A stretch of 64,000 bases of DNA from contig OY754476.1 of assembly GCA_963575645.1 (NCBI GenBank), positions 7,688,001-7,752,000 of the forward strand, given 5' to 3'. Shown here one piece after another: positions 46,438 through 57,708 of this stretch. Under the pieces are notes generated by a model. It was not told where the DNA came from and did not search any database. It was given only the letters and a program-made list of their open reading frames with translations. The translations under genes and the position numbers were made by a program. Origin of the DNA: Xanthostigma xanthostigma. Lineage: Eukaryota > Arthropoda > Insecta > Raphidioptera > Raphidiidae. Numbering within the stretch: the first letter of the stretch is position 1; each line of letters opens with the position of its first letter.

Positions 46438-46959
46438 AGTGATCTTGATTCTTGAAGGACTTCGTGGTTTTTCAGATACTATCTGACATGACTTGATATT
46501 GAATCTTTGACATGAAATCATATCAAGCCGTAAATCCCTAATCAAAACATCACTTTTAAAGGCAGGTATGTGGAAATCTTTATATTTGAAATTTTTTTCA
46601 AATTATTTTAACACACTAAAATATTCTTTGATTCTAACTTTTCAGAACTGAGCTAATATGAAATGAAAAACTAGGATAATATAACTTTTTCAGATATGCA
46701 AATACAAGTGCTTTAACTAGTATCAATATTTACTTAAAAAAGTTTTAATGTAAAAATGAGAAGCAGTTATAAACGTTTACAATTTCTGCGTTAATGAGGA
46801 AGGTCGAACAAAAATCCATCAGTGCAGTAGAAGCAATACGATTTTTTTTACATACCGATGAAAAACATTTAGTATTTATCAAGGCTACCTTAACCTATAC
46901 TATTATTACCACAGAACAGTAAAGGTCTATTGTTCTGTGATTATTACCAAGAGGTAAAG
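46438..46959. other. Noncoding stretch
   Basis: A small inverted repeat, cacagaaca / tgttctgtg, stands at 46910-46940. No gene. Confidence 0.45.
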
Positions 46960-47185
46960 TTTGTAAGTTTAATTGTAGAAAGTAATATCAGGAATTACTA
47001 CTCATCCGATTTAATTTTTTTTTCACCAATATTTAGAATAGACCTTCAGGGTGGGCAAAGGCTATATATTATTGCGTTAAAATTACAGCGCCTTTCGTAG
47101 AGACCAATTTTGCAGCGTACGTCGACGAAAAAACGGTGATAATCCACAAATTCGGGCAAAAGCGATCCGGGCCGCTATATAAAAT
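46960..47185 (+). repeat. Family A copy
   Basis: Contains 'gaggtaaagtttgtaagttt', 'actcatccgattt', 'caccaatatttagaatagac', 'ggctatatattattgcgtta' and 'gtcgacgaaaaaacggtgat', in the same order as 48825-49062. Confidence 0.75.
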
Positions 47186-47325
47186 ATTATAATAGTTATT
47201 TTTTGATAGCGCTTTTCCTGGTTATAGGGCTTCTTTTTTCATGTGCATTTTTAGGGCCCGTGTTTAAAATAAAAATCCTTACAGACTTTCTCGTTTATCC
47301 GTCAGTCTCAGTAGAATTTCTCTAA

Positions 47326-47327
47326 GT

Positions 47328-47382
<55 letters not shown>

Positions 47383-47732
47383 CGTTTAACGTCCGTTTCT
47401 CGACTTTATGTCATAACAGACGCCATTCGCACCATTACTATTTTCCATGCTTCCCGTTAAATTCTACATTTTTAAACTTCCACTTAATTAACAGCAATTG
47501 GCGAATTAAGGAATTTTAGGACATTAGGATAAGGTAGGCGAATTTAGAACATAGCAGTTTGACAGGTAATCGGTCATGGCCTTTAATAAGATGGCCGGTA
47601 CAGGATTTACCGTTTCTCGGCGAGAGCCAGTAGGAAAAAGTCCCAACCACAACTTCCCCCGCCGGGATTCGAACCCGGTACTTCCCGAATGCGAGTCTAG
47701 GGCTCTCACCGCTACGCCACGCCGCTCAGTTT
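47326..47732 (-). mobile_element. tRNA-derived SINE, full length (407 bp) with (ATT)n tail
   Basis: The minus strand begins near 'ctgagcggcgtggcgtagcg' with box A TGGCGTAGCGG and box B GGTTCGAATCC. The anticodon-region sequence 'actcgcattcggga' is alanine-tRNA-like. The body matches 34891-35318 and the 3' end is an (ATT)15-type array (plus-strand 47330-47381). A 9 bp target-site duplication, TTTCTCTAA, lies at 47317-47325 and 47733-47741. Confidence 0.88.
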
Positions 47733-47741
47733 TTTCTCTAA

Positions 47742-48824
47742 ACTAAATAAAGGTGTCAAATTGAAATCTGGAATAGTTATAAAGTTTACTACCTTAAAAT
47801 ATATTTTCTTATTAATTTGACCAAACAAAAATACATATCTTTGTGTTTGGTATCATTTGAAAGGGCTGTTCTTATGAATTTCAAAACTATTTTTTCTTCA
47901 GAAAGTTGCGTAGTTTTCGAAATTTTCCTGAAAATGTAATGTTATATTTTAACAGCATAATTTCAGTGCAGGACAGATTAATTTTCTATAATAGTAATTT
48001 TGTCTCATCACGACTCTCCCCTATACTTATTTTCTCATTGGACGAAACTAACGGGCTATACATTCATTACGCCTTTACCCTATACCCTAGTACACGTTAT
48101 CAGATGGATATAATTGATGTTTGCTACATTCTGTATTCATGATAAAGTAGGTAAACTTTGCTCTGCATCTCTCTCTACTAATACAGGAAGTTTCAAAAGC
48201 AACTGGCGGAGAACGTGCGTCAAAGATAAGCGACTTTCAAATATAAATCCTACTGATCGTCTCTTCTAGAAGGTCGTTCATTATTTACGTGAGTTTCTTA
48301 AATTTCGATCTCTTTCTCCCCTTTTGTGGTAAGATATGGTGGAACCTCCCTCCGTCACTGGTGAGATTTTAAATAACTAAGTTTTTTTTTAACATGTTCA
48401 TGTATTTTGCTTTTTTTTAATAGACGTGCAGTAGCTGGGCTATATGCGTCGTGTGATTTAGCTGTATTAATATGGCGGAATCATTGGATGTAATAATGGT
48501 CAGTAATGAAAGGTAAGCAAATCTTTGATTAACGTCTGATTAGAACTCTTCAATAAAAGGTAAGTAATATATGGTAGAAATATTGTTGAAATTGTACATG
48601 TGCTAATGAATTGTTTTTTGTTTCAGGTTCTATTTTGTTAAATGAGGTTAATCAAACTATTGTCTTCAAGGAAACTAAGGAGTTTTGTCAGGTTCTGTTG
48701 ACAGTCACGAAGTAAGTTGGGGTATTTTGCTTCATACCACTAAATACCTAGGCATTAATACTGATGTCTTCCATGTACCACATTTTTTCTGTATAATACA
48801 AAATGTTTTCTATACAAATATGAA
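47742..48824. other. Noncoding stretch with a repeat end
   Basis: 48519-48560 repeats the 'aaatctttgattaacgtctg' block seen at 35606, here interrupting 'gaaaggtaagcaa / aaaggtaagtaa', a duplicated splice-donor-like string. Open frames at 47906-48142 and 48685-48915 have no domain. Confidence 0.45.
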
Positions 48825-49062
48825 TATTATAGAGGTAAAGTTTGTAAGGTTGGATGTAGGAAGTAATCTTCCAAGCTACTCATCTGATTTCAAAAATCTT
48901 TTCAACAATATTTAGAATGGACCTTTAGAGTGGACATAGGCTATATATTATTGCGTTAAAATTAAAGCGGTTTTCATGGCGACCAATTTTGCAGCGTATG
49001 TCGACGAAGAAACGGTGGTAATCTACAAATTCGGGCGAAGCCGGACCAGGCCACTAGACTGT
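48825..49062 (+). repeat. Family A copy with complete tail
   Basis: Same body as 46960-47185, ending 'aatctacaaattcgggcgaa' and 'gccggaccaggccactag', which defines the 3' end of the family. Confidence 0.75.
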
Positions 49063-49905
49063 TATAATAATGTATATCCTCTGAATTACGGAAGAGACAT
49101 CTAGTGTAATAAGATAATTATAATGCAATTATTTTAAGGCATGAATTTATAATTTTCGTGTTGTCTGGCAGTGCGAAAAAAATTAAAAGAAAATTTGTGT
49201 GTAAGTGTTTTTATTAAAAACAAAAAGGATTTTTGTTTTTAATTGAATTTTGGAACATTGTGTATAAAAAGAGATACGTTACAGCATTTTCCATCTTTCT
49301 CTGGCACAGTGCGATGAAGTGTCGATGGTTTTTACTAGTATGAATTTAATATGGTTTTCATCTCGTCCTTCTCATCCCAAATACATAACGGTGTATAGAA
49401 CTTAATTTTAAACCTGGAAAGTGCATGACCCATGATAACACTCAAATTCTCTTGACAATTAATATTTTTAATTTGATCTCATTAATATTTCGTAACGATA
49501 TCATGGTTAAAACAATGTAATTCTAATCAAACTTTTTTAAGGGTGCCAGAATTAATTATTCCGTTAAAACTAAATGACAATATCGCCACATTTTTCAGTA
49601 ATATTTTCGTCGTGCGACATTTTTGTTGTTGACTTAAATATTGGATTTTTTTCATTGAAATATAATAAGCAAAAAGTCGACTCTTTGTCAAATAAATATT
49701 TGTTTAAATATTGCAAAAACAGTCGAAATGGCTATTGATCCATAATATAAACTACGATTGATTTATTAAAAAAAATTTTTTTGTCCTACCGCCTATGAAA
49801 TAGTTGCTTTTCATGATTGTATATCTGTTGTAAAAAGACCTATTAGAATCCAGACGGGTTAATTATACATATTGTAAAATGTAGGTATATATCACACAGA
49901 ACTTA
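49063..49905. other. Noncoding stretch
   Basis: Nothing supported beyond a weak family G piece near 49785-49820. Confidence 0.4.
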
Positions 49906-50356
49906 AGGTCGCTGCACACGAGGCTGAATTTGCCGCTAGATTCATTGCTAGATTTGACTACTTGTTTTCTAGCGCTGGTTTTCTTAATTGTTTTTATGTG
50001 CTCACTTTACACGAGACGTCTTCTCAAGATTGTTTTGTGGATAGATCTGGTGCGCGCGCAGTGACAGTTCAAATATAAACACAAAGCATAACGTGGCTGT
50101 TGACTCTGAGCAGAATGACGCCATGTTGGTTTGAGAGTGTTTGTTCATGTCGCCCACGTGACAAGATACTGTTTCCTGACTGGTTCTTGCTCGGAGCAAG
50201 CAGAGAACTTAGCAAGAAAAATAGCACTTGTTCTAATTTTAAAATCTATCTTGTTGCTTGCACTGACGTTATTTCCAGCCTCGTACCCAGCCTGCCGGTC
50301 AGAAGAACTCCAAGCAGTGTTTTTAGCAGTGTTTCCAGCTTTATATGCAGCGGAAA
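49906..50356 (+). mobile_element. Harbinger-like MITE, copy 1 (about 450 bp)
   Basis: The left terminus AGGTCGCTGCACACGAGGCT follows TTA. The right end (cagctttatatgcagcgg) is a decayed inverse. It aligns along its length with 51336-51788. A plus-strand frame in it encodes NLARKIALVLILKSILLLAL, whose start is also kept in copy 2. Confidence 0.75.
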
Positions 50357-51335
50357 TGACAAATTCCTCTATTTTACATGATATCGGAAAAAATACAGTC
50401 GGTATCTAGGAAGCAATGCTATTTTGACTCGTGTGACTATACTGTGACTCTGTGACAATACTAAAATAAACGTTTGCCAAAAGAAGGTACTTCTGTAAGG
50501 TGCAACGTTGGAACAAGGAAGTTGGTTATTAACTGAGATAGACGATCCTACCAATTCAAAATATTCGTGCGTATATTTTCGGCCCGGTACTTAATTTGAA
50601 GAACTTGAACGTTTCATGATCATTGAAACTCTGCATCAAAGAGTTTGCTAATTGAAGCAACGTCTCTTAAAAACTTACTTTTCAATTTGACTCAACAAAT
50701 CCTTTTTTTTTCCCGTGAAAATCTGTCATTAACAAATACGAGTACAAACTTCAAAACCTTTTGAAAATAAAATATAATATTATGCATAGAAAAACAATTT
50801 CCGCAAAACACAAAAGAAAGGATAGTTTTATATACATATGGTCTCAGTCGATTTGTAAATTTAGCCGCTTTTCAAAGCTGGTGGCTGTTTCTTAAAGCGA
50901 CGCTACTTTGTAAAAAAGTTAACATCACGTTTAGCAATGCGACTGGCCACGTTTGTGATAGAAAAACCAGCCTGTTTATACAATTATGGACCACGCACTA
51001 GAGACCCAGACTCCAGAGCGACAAAGATATTAAATGTGAATAAACAGTAGATTATGTATTTAGGATAGCGTATTGACGACGGTTTTGACTAGTGTAACAG
51101 TCCATGTCAAAAACACATTACGCCCTAGATACACACTGTACTTTTTGTCCCACACTCTATGAAATAAGGATTTTCGTTTTTATTTCCAATATTTTCAACA
51201 TTTAGATCACTATTTTTTTTTTGGGCATTTCATTTGTATAGCAAACTTAATTTCAATAATGAATTGTACGGTACTGGGTGCATGACGGCAACACCGTCCA
51301 CCATCCGTAATTTTTCGTAAAACGGCTGAACATTA
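50357..51335. other. Noncoding spacer with family G piece
   Basis: 51060-51260 holds 'cattacgccctagatacaca' and 'tctatgaaataaggatttt', distant family G blocks. No gene. Confidence 0.4.
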
Positions 51336-51788
51336 AGTCAGCTGCACACGAGGCTGGATTTGCCGCTAGGTTCCTTGTTAGATTTCACTACTAATTTTCT
51401 AGCGCTGGTTTTCTTGATTACTGGTATGTGCTCGCTTCACACGAAACGTCTTTACAAGCTTGTTCTGCAGGTTGATTCGGTGCGCACGCAGTGATAAAAC
51501 GGTAACAAATGTGCAGATTTATTGTCTCTGAACAGAACACACATTATGGCGTAGTGTTTGTTTGTGGGCGTTTGGTCAAGATGCCTACGTGACAAGATAC
51601 TGCTTCCTAATTGGTTCTGGCTTATACTTAGCAGCGGACCTAGCAAGAAAAATAGCTCTTGTTCTAATTTTAAAACCTATCTTATGTGCTAGCAGGTGAT
51701 CCCGCAGTGACGTCATTTCCAGCTTTGTACCCAGCCTAACGACCAGCAGAAGTCTAAGCAGTGTTTCTAGCCTCGTGTGCAGCGGTCT
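51336..51788 (+). mobile_element. Harbinger-like MITE, copy 2 (453 bp)
   Basis: Termini AGTCAGCTGCACACGAGGCT and AGCCTCGTGTGCAGCGGTCT are inverse copies (17 of 20). TTA directly repeats on both sides (51333-51335, 51789-51791), the 3 bp TWA-type target duplication of PIF/Harbinger elements. LARKIALVLILKPIL is still readable, suggesting descent from a transposase-encoding parent by internal deletion. Confidence 0.8.
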
Positions 51789-52437
51789 TTAGTTAGTAAT
51801 TTTATAAAACAGCGTCCTTTTATGAAATGGCTAGTCGCTTTGTAAAGCGGTTACATTTACAATTCGACTTCAACATGTATATAAACACAGACGGCAAAAG
51901 TAAGCAAAGAAATGAAATAGAAATTGATACGATAAAAAGTGAGATGTCCGTATATGAATGAGAGTGAAAGAACATAACCTACATTATGTAACGTACGTGA
52001 TACAGAGTTGAGACGTGAACAGAATGGACCCTTCGTGAAAGACTAACCCCGTTTGACCAAAAGCTAACTGCTGACAATAGGCGCCCATTAATAATATTAA
52101 AGCAATTTTTTATTCCCATAGAAATTTCAACACGTCGACGATGTCGCAATATTTGTTATGTCTCCAGCTTCACCATCACATTTTATTGAATTCGATTGAT
52201 ATTTCTTATTTCACTAAGTTCACAGGCAATATATACTAAAGGTTCTTTTTGATAAAATATGTTATTGTAGTTTAGTTTACATCGATAAGAATTTTATACA
52301 CGTCTTACTGCGTATATACACTGGAAACGACGCGACGACGAGTACCCAAACAAAATCGGGTACCCCGTTTCGCTAGAAATGCTCAGCTTTGCGATGGGCT
52401 TTTCCGGACAGTTGGGATAAAATAAAACACAAAGACA
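51789..52437. other. Noncoding stretch
   Basis: Nothing supported. Confidence 0.45.
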
Positions 52438-52445
52438 CTAAAAAT

Positions 52446-52700
52446 CAGCGTTGCCAGACGTCCCGATTTTTAAATCAAAATTAAATGTCCCGCGCGGGAC
52501 AGTCTCAGTCCCGCTTTTCGGCTTTTTGCTATCTATTGTCATATAAACGTAATTTTAATTCAAATAAAAAGATAAATATTTGAAAACTTTTGCTTATATA
52601 CGTTTTTTTACTATGTCCTGCTTTTGACGAAAGAATCCCGCTGTTTTCACTCAAAGAGTTTCAAAATTCCGACTTGGCAAAAAAAAAACTGGCAACGCTG
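52446..52700. mobile_element. hAT-type MITE, 255 bp
   Basis: Perfect 12 bp termini CAGCGTTGCCAG / CTGGCAACGCTG and a perfect 8 bp target-site duplication, CTAAAAAT, at 52438-52445 and 52701-52708. 'cccgcgcggga' forms a small internal palindrome. No transposase. Confidence 0.92.
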
Positions 52701-52770
52701 CTAAAAATGTAAAAAAGGAAAAATTTTAAAACAATTGAGTGACTTTTAAGAGATTAAAATAATTTTTCTC

Positions 52771-52881
52771 TTCGTTTTACAACCACCTTCCCAACCTACA
52801 TTCAATTAAACCGTTATGGAGAAATAATTGCGCCGTCTTCTCTTTTTATTATATTGGTGAAGAAGGTGATTGTAAAACGAA
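52771..52881. repeat. Short TIR element, 111 bp
   Basis: ttcgttttacaaccaccttc (52771-52790) and gaaggtgattgtaaaacgaa (52862-52881) are inverse copies with one mismatch. Confidence 0.7.
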
Positions 52882-52964
52882 TGGAAAATTGTCATTATTG
52901 CTTCTAAATAAAAGATAACAGAAATTTAATATCGAATCGATGTTTACTTTAATTTAATTATAAT

Positions 52965-53225
52965 TACTTTATAATATCTTAATAAAAATACGCGAAAGAA
53001 AAGAGTGCGGTACCGATTTGAGACTGTTAATTCGCACACATTGTGATGAAATATATATCGTTCTCTTCGTTTTAATGAGGGGAAGTATTCAATATATGTT
53101 TCATGACAATGTGCACGATTAAAATCGATTCAGGAGAAATTCATATAATGATAAAAGAAGCTTAATAACGTTCTAACTTAAAAATTCGATGAATTAGGGT
53201 CGAATTCCGACCACTGGGCGACCAC
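52965..53225. repeat. Dispersed repeat family I, copy 2
   Basis: Matches 27235-27500 block by block: 'accgatttgagactgtt', 'ttaatgaggggaagtattca', 'aaattcatataatgataaaa' and 'gtcgaattccgaccactggg'. Confidence 0.65.
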
Positions 53226-53585
53226 TAGAGATGTAATTATTACAATCATTCTTAGACAAAGTTTAAACTCACACTTTGGCGCATGTACTATGTAGTCTAG
53301 TTGCTCGTTTGTAAATGTATTCTACACTTTATTTTAAAACAATTTTTTTGAAACAGCTAGTGTTTGAACTTATAACTTTAGGAGAAACTAGATATAAGAC
53401 AAAAAAACAATATTTATTTGCTAAACTCTTTGAAGGTCAATGTTTGGGCACAAAGTGTTCTTCAAAACCTGTAATTATTGAAATGCTAACTTATTTGTTT
53501 TAAAATATTGGAAATTACAGATTCTGATTACTTGATATTTTGTAAAATTCCTAAGAAGGATGATTTCATTTAAATAATAACTTAC
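53226..53585. other. Noncoding stretch
   Basis: A 62-codon plus-strand frame (53315-53503) has no recognisable domain. Confidence 0.4.
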
Positions 53586-53746
53586 AGGATAGCCGTCTTA
53601 CGTGTATCATCCTGTTCAGTTGGCTCGTGCTCTCCATTAAACCGTTTACTGTTCTCCATGGTCCATCCCTCTATTGTGTCCTTGTCTAATTAATTAATCT
53701 TAAGAGATGTATGGTTAAATAATAAATAAATGTTTGTCGTGGCTAA
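53586..53746 (-). CDS. Candidate first coding exon of an unidentified gene
   Basis: Minus strand: acceptor 'tttgttttctgtaacag', about 87 bases of 5' UTR, then ATG (53657-53659) in a strong context, GGACCATGG. It codes MENSKRFNGEHEPTEQDDTR, then KTAI, and runs into a consensus donor CT|GTAAGT after 24 codons and 2 bases. Hydrophilic and acidic, no signal peptide, so not the missing Dscam 5' exon; its phase (2) also does not fit the Dscam exon (phase 1). The protein family cannot be told from 24 residues. Its next exon should be at lower coordinates, possibly placing this gene upstream of, or overlapping, the Dscam locus. Confidence 0.45.
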
Positions 53747-54204
53747 CTGTTACAGAAAACAAAAGCCAATAAAACCTATAAAAAAAACCTTACAGGATAA
53801 TCACAGTTTTATTATTAATATTGATTATAAAGAAAGATACATATGCCGGTTTGTTTCATTGCCAGAGGTACAGTAACTACATAGTATCTACTACTAACAG
53901 AATTTTAGATTAGTTTTGTAATCAAAATGGACTTGTACAAAATTAACACCATTTAACATACATACTATGTTAACTGAATAAATAGAAATGTTGATTCCGG
54001 AACAGCAGTTTATTCAAGCGTTAGTTCACTGAGAGAATTACTACCGTGCGTTGTTTTATTCAAGAGTCAAAAAGATTGGATTCTTCGTCTTATGCTGGTT
54101 TACAGAACGCGTTATCAGAAAACAGTGATCTCAGAAGATGACCACACATACGTCACTGAAGTTAGCACCGCCTCTAAGCCGAATAACTAATTTAAGGTTC
54201 GAAA
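53747..54204. other. Noncoding stretch
   Basis: 'ttacaggataatcacag' (53791) echoes the donor end of the exon at 53583 (ttacaggatagccg), a short duplication. Otherwise nothing. Confidence 0.4.
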
Positions 54205-54270
54205 ATTATAATAATAATAATAATTATAATAATAATAATTATAATAAAAATAATTATAATAATAATAATA
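54205..54270 (+). repeat. AAT/ATT microsatellite
   Basis: Interrupted (AAT)n array directly before a ribozyme-bearing repeat. Confidence 0.8.
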
Positions 54271-54284
54271 AAATAATAATTAAA

Positions 54285-54400
54285 ATTGTCGACCAATTTT
54301 TCTCAGACCAATATATTGACAAAAAATAAAAAAATAACAAATCAATATAACACAAGATGACGTTTCGATCCGGATTTGGATCTTCTTCAGAAAAATCTAA
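54285..54400 (-). mobile_element. Repeat family K (ribozyme-bearing), copy at 54 kb
   Basis: 'gtcgaccaatttttctcaga' with 'ccaatatattgacaaaaaat' matches the arms of the 63005-63250 foldback and 57709-57842, and leads into motif M8. Confidence 0.7.
54356..54393 (-). ncRNA. Hammerhead-variant-like motif M8
   Basis: Minus strand: CTGAAGA, A, a perfect 5 bp hairpin GATCC-AAATCC-GGATC, GAAAC, GTC, ATC. Both conserved boxes and the GUC triplet fit the consensus; stem I is weak. Confidence 0.6.
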
Positions 54401-54590
54401 AAAATCTAAAAATTGCATGTGTTTAGTATTATAAGGTGTGTATTCGAGGGTGGGGTGTGTGATTGTCTGTATATGGTAATTATTTCGATAAATGTAGATA
54501 TATGAAAATATAAGAATTAAAGAATAGTGACGATAAGAATAAGATGAAGAAAAGATAAATGAGAAGTGAGTAGTGAGAAGAAGTAGCGAC

Positions 54591-54664
54591 AAGCTAGAAG
54601 CAATGAGAGTCTATCATATTCTCAGATGAGAGTATGATAGGCTCTCCTTGCTTCATCTAGCTTA
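54591..54664. repeat. Foldback of about 74 bp
   Basis: aagctagaagcaatgagagt / with ctatcatattctca pairs with tgagagtatgatag and gctctccttgcttcatctag, about 34 bp arms and a few mismatches. Confidence 0.7.
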
Positions 54665-57247
54665 CTAGCCATTTGGTTAAACATCTATTGAACCTTTTTT
54701 ATATTATGTTTTACAGATTTGATATCGCTGGGAATGAGATTGTATATTTTTGGGGCTAGCTCTAGCCAAAGGTCTTCGACATTTTCGGTGCTTGTTCATA
54801 GTTTTGAATCTGAAATCTAGTATCATGAGGATGGGATAACGGATTTAAAAGAAAAGCTATTTAAGGGCTAATTTACCACCATTAATTAAATTTGGGGCCT
54901 TTGCCCTTTTTGCTAATATCTGTACAGCTGTTAGTTTTAGACAACATTTTTGCTTCATTATAAATTAGCTTTCGAGTCAGAAATTTTTATCGATCCTATA
55001 TCATTTGAAAACCCCAATCTAGCCTCTACTTTGAATATAAAGTTTGTCGTTTTTATTTACTTTTAAATTGCGGTGCATTTAGATCAATATTTAACATGTC
55101 AAATGATCTTTCTCCATGTAGATCAATTATTTGTTTTTCTATGATATTTTATTGTTCTACGTAATAAAAAGTTTAACAGCGTCTTTGGCTGTCCCTGCAT
55201 CTATAAAAACCAATTTAACCATTTAATTCATACTTAAAAAGATTGTGTTCTTATTCTTAGTATTTGATTTACGCTACTGAGTTAAATTTCGGAGTATGTG
55301 AGTACTTCAAAAGTAACTAAACTTAAAGTATAAGACTGCTCTGGAATTACAGCATGATTTCTGTCACAATCAACATTAACGCGAATGTATTCGCGGGTAA
55401 GGGCTAGGATACATAAATTGAAGTGAAGTTTAATATTATGAATTATTTACACATAGTGGGAAATCTTTGTTATAAAACATGCATATCCAGTTAATCCCAT
55501 TTCATCAATTCCTAGCTAAACTTATCGCTTCTTACCTACTTCAATTAAATTAATATTTGCGTTATACATATATACTTTGAAGTACTGATTTGTATGCTGA
55601 CGAAACAAAAGAGAAAGACAGTATTACCTTTTCGGTGTATACAGCATCATTTAAAAAATTGTACCAATCAAATAACTTTCCGAATAAAAACTATAGTAAA
55701 AATTACTAGGAATTTAATTAACAATGTTCAAAAAATATCTTAAAACTATAATAAAAGTATAAAAGCTGTCAAAAATTTTTAGGTAGTTATTTGAAGCACC
55801 ATGAAAGTTTGTCTAACACTTATTTTGTTATAGTGGGATTTAGCCTTGAATTTTTAACTTTTCGAAATTTTATTTGTCAAAGCTATCCTTGAGGCATTTT
55901 GAAATTTTAATATCTTCAAAAAGCAAACCTTTAAAAAAAATGTTTTTTACTGTATACTGCGCATCGACTTTTAATTCATACATGCGAGAACGTCTGTAAC
56001 CAGTGTGAAATAAAATAAATATCCCGACTCATTTAGGAATTAAATATTCTATCCAAGCAACGAAATAGTAGGCTCGTCGAACCAGATAAAGTAGAAATGA
56101 ATCATTTCTTACTTTAGAGAAATTTGCTTCATGAGTCAGAGTATTTATAATTTTTAATTATTTTTTTTATCAGCCTAGTTAATTTGAAAAAGATTTAATT
56201 TTTTGCAATACTTGAATACGTGACACATTGTATAAAAAAATCTGTTTATATAGATAAGGATTCCTTTGTAATATTTTCACGTCATTGTGAACTTCATTTA
56301 CAATTAATTAATCAAAAAAACATAACCACTTTAAAACTTTACTTCTTGAACATTTTCATTGTGCCAGTGGAGAATAAATTTAACATTCAACACATTTCTT
56401 TATTTCTAGTGTAAGCTAAGTTTATAATATAAATCGACTTTTTCGATGAGAACTGTTCTCATCAATATAAAAACTAACAAAAATTAATGACTTCAAGTTG
56501 TCATTGGCTATTCAGTGCAAGATTTGGGGTTGCCGAGACCAATATGCAGCTGAATCGATTGAGGCTAGGGCAGCCATCTGTAAAGTCAATAAACTAAGAC
56601 GAGAAACTAATAAAAACGGATTTTTGAGCTCAAAACCCGGACATTATTGGCAAGAAAAATTCTTATTTTATTGATGAATTTAAACAATACCTTAATAATA
56701 CAGAAATAGTATAGATGCATTTTTTTACCATCTTTGGTGCAACTAAACGTTCAAAACAAAAGTAATCTATGGAATTTTACAAGCTTTCATTTAATTATAT
56801 CTCTATTCTCTTTGGTAATTAAATTAAGGAGCCGTCAAAAAATTATAAAAACCAAAAAATAACTTTACTTTTTTTATTTCAATAAGCAAAAATAAAACTT
56901 TTCGAATTTAAGAAAGAAAATTCTGCTATCGTCTCCTGGTAAAAAAATATTTATCTAGACAAAATAAAATCTGGACTGTAAACAAAACCATGCCCAGACG
57001 CTCTTAAAAATAAGACAAATCCGGGGAAATCCGGACGGATAGCAACCCTAATTGAGGCCCTTTAATTTTTATATATACAAAAAATCTAAAGTTTTGTTCA
57101 GACACCCGATTTAAAAAATGAACGGGTTTCGTCATCTCTATTGTATAAACATAATATCAAGAGTGCAGATTCAATATAATTTAGATGGATTTAAAATAAA
57201 ATAGTAGACGTTTGTTTCGAAAAAAGATGAGTTGGCAGTACATGTGA
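54665..57247. other. Long noncoding stretch
   Basis: AT-rich DNA. Short open frames such as 56220-56414 carry no domain. No repeat or RNA recognised. Confidence 0.45.
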
Positions 57248-57610
57248 TTGGTAAAAGTTGACGAGCAAGCACGGCCAAATGCCAATTGTAATATCTCCGT
57301 ATCGAAAAAGCCATGCTCGAATATATGTCTACAAGCTGGTTCAGAATCATATAATAATAATGCTAAAATATTAAAAGCTGTCGCCGAAACAGTCGTAAAC
57401 TTCGTCCCTCAAGAAGCAGACGACAAAAAAAAGTCAACGAAGGTTTCATCGATTTTGAAGAAGATCTATCAATTATTTTTACTGTTTTTGTTATTGGTTC
57501 ATACAACTGTTCTATATGTATTTTGTGCAAATATATTACTATTAGGAGATGTTGAGGAAGCACGTATCTCCTCAACGCAATACCTACCAGTAAAATCAAT
57601 GTTAAGTTAA
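57248..57610 (+). CDS. Open frame of 120 codons with one membrane segment (uncertain exon)
   Basis: Open between stops, with no ATG near its start, so it could only be an exon or a decayed gene. The first 70 residues are hydrophilic (ADDKKKSTKVSSILKK), then comes a strong hydrophobic stretch IYQLFLLFLLLVHTTVLYVF, then GDVEEARISSTQYLP. This is the layout of a type II signal anchor. Codon use is more GC-rich than its neighbours in the first half. A donor-like CCA|GTAAAA is at about 57588. No acceptor fits well and no family is recognised. Chance is a real alternative. Confidence 0.25.
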   Translation: MVKVDEQARPNANCNISVSKKPCSNICLQAGSESYNNNAKILKAVAETVVNFVPQEADDKKKSTKVSSILKKIYQLFLLFLLLVHTTVLYVFCANILLLGDVEEARISSTQYLPVKSMLS

Positions 57611-57708
57611 TTGTGCCAAAAATACACTACCTTATAATGACTGCCTATTATAAAGAGTTTTTCATTAAGCGCAACGGATCTTTAAATTCTAATAAAAATG
57701 ATTAAAAG

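Noticed and set aside
50002..50409. Several overlapping open frames around 50.0-50.4 kb
   Set aside because: They lie inside a Harbinger-like MITE; only a short peptide is shared with the second copy, so no gene is called.
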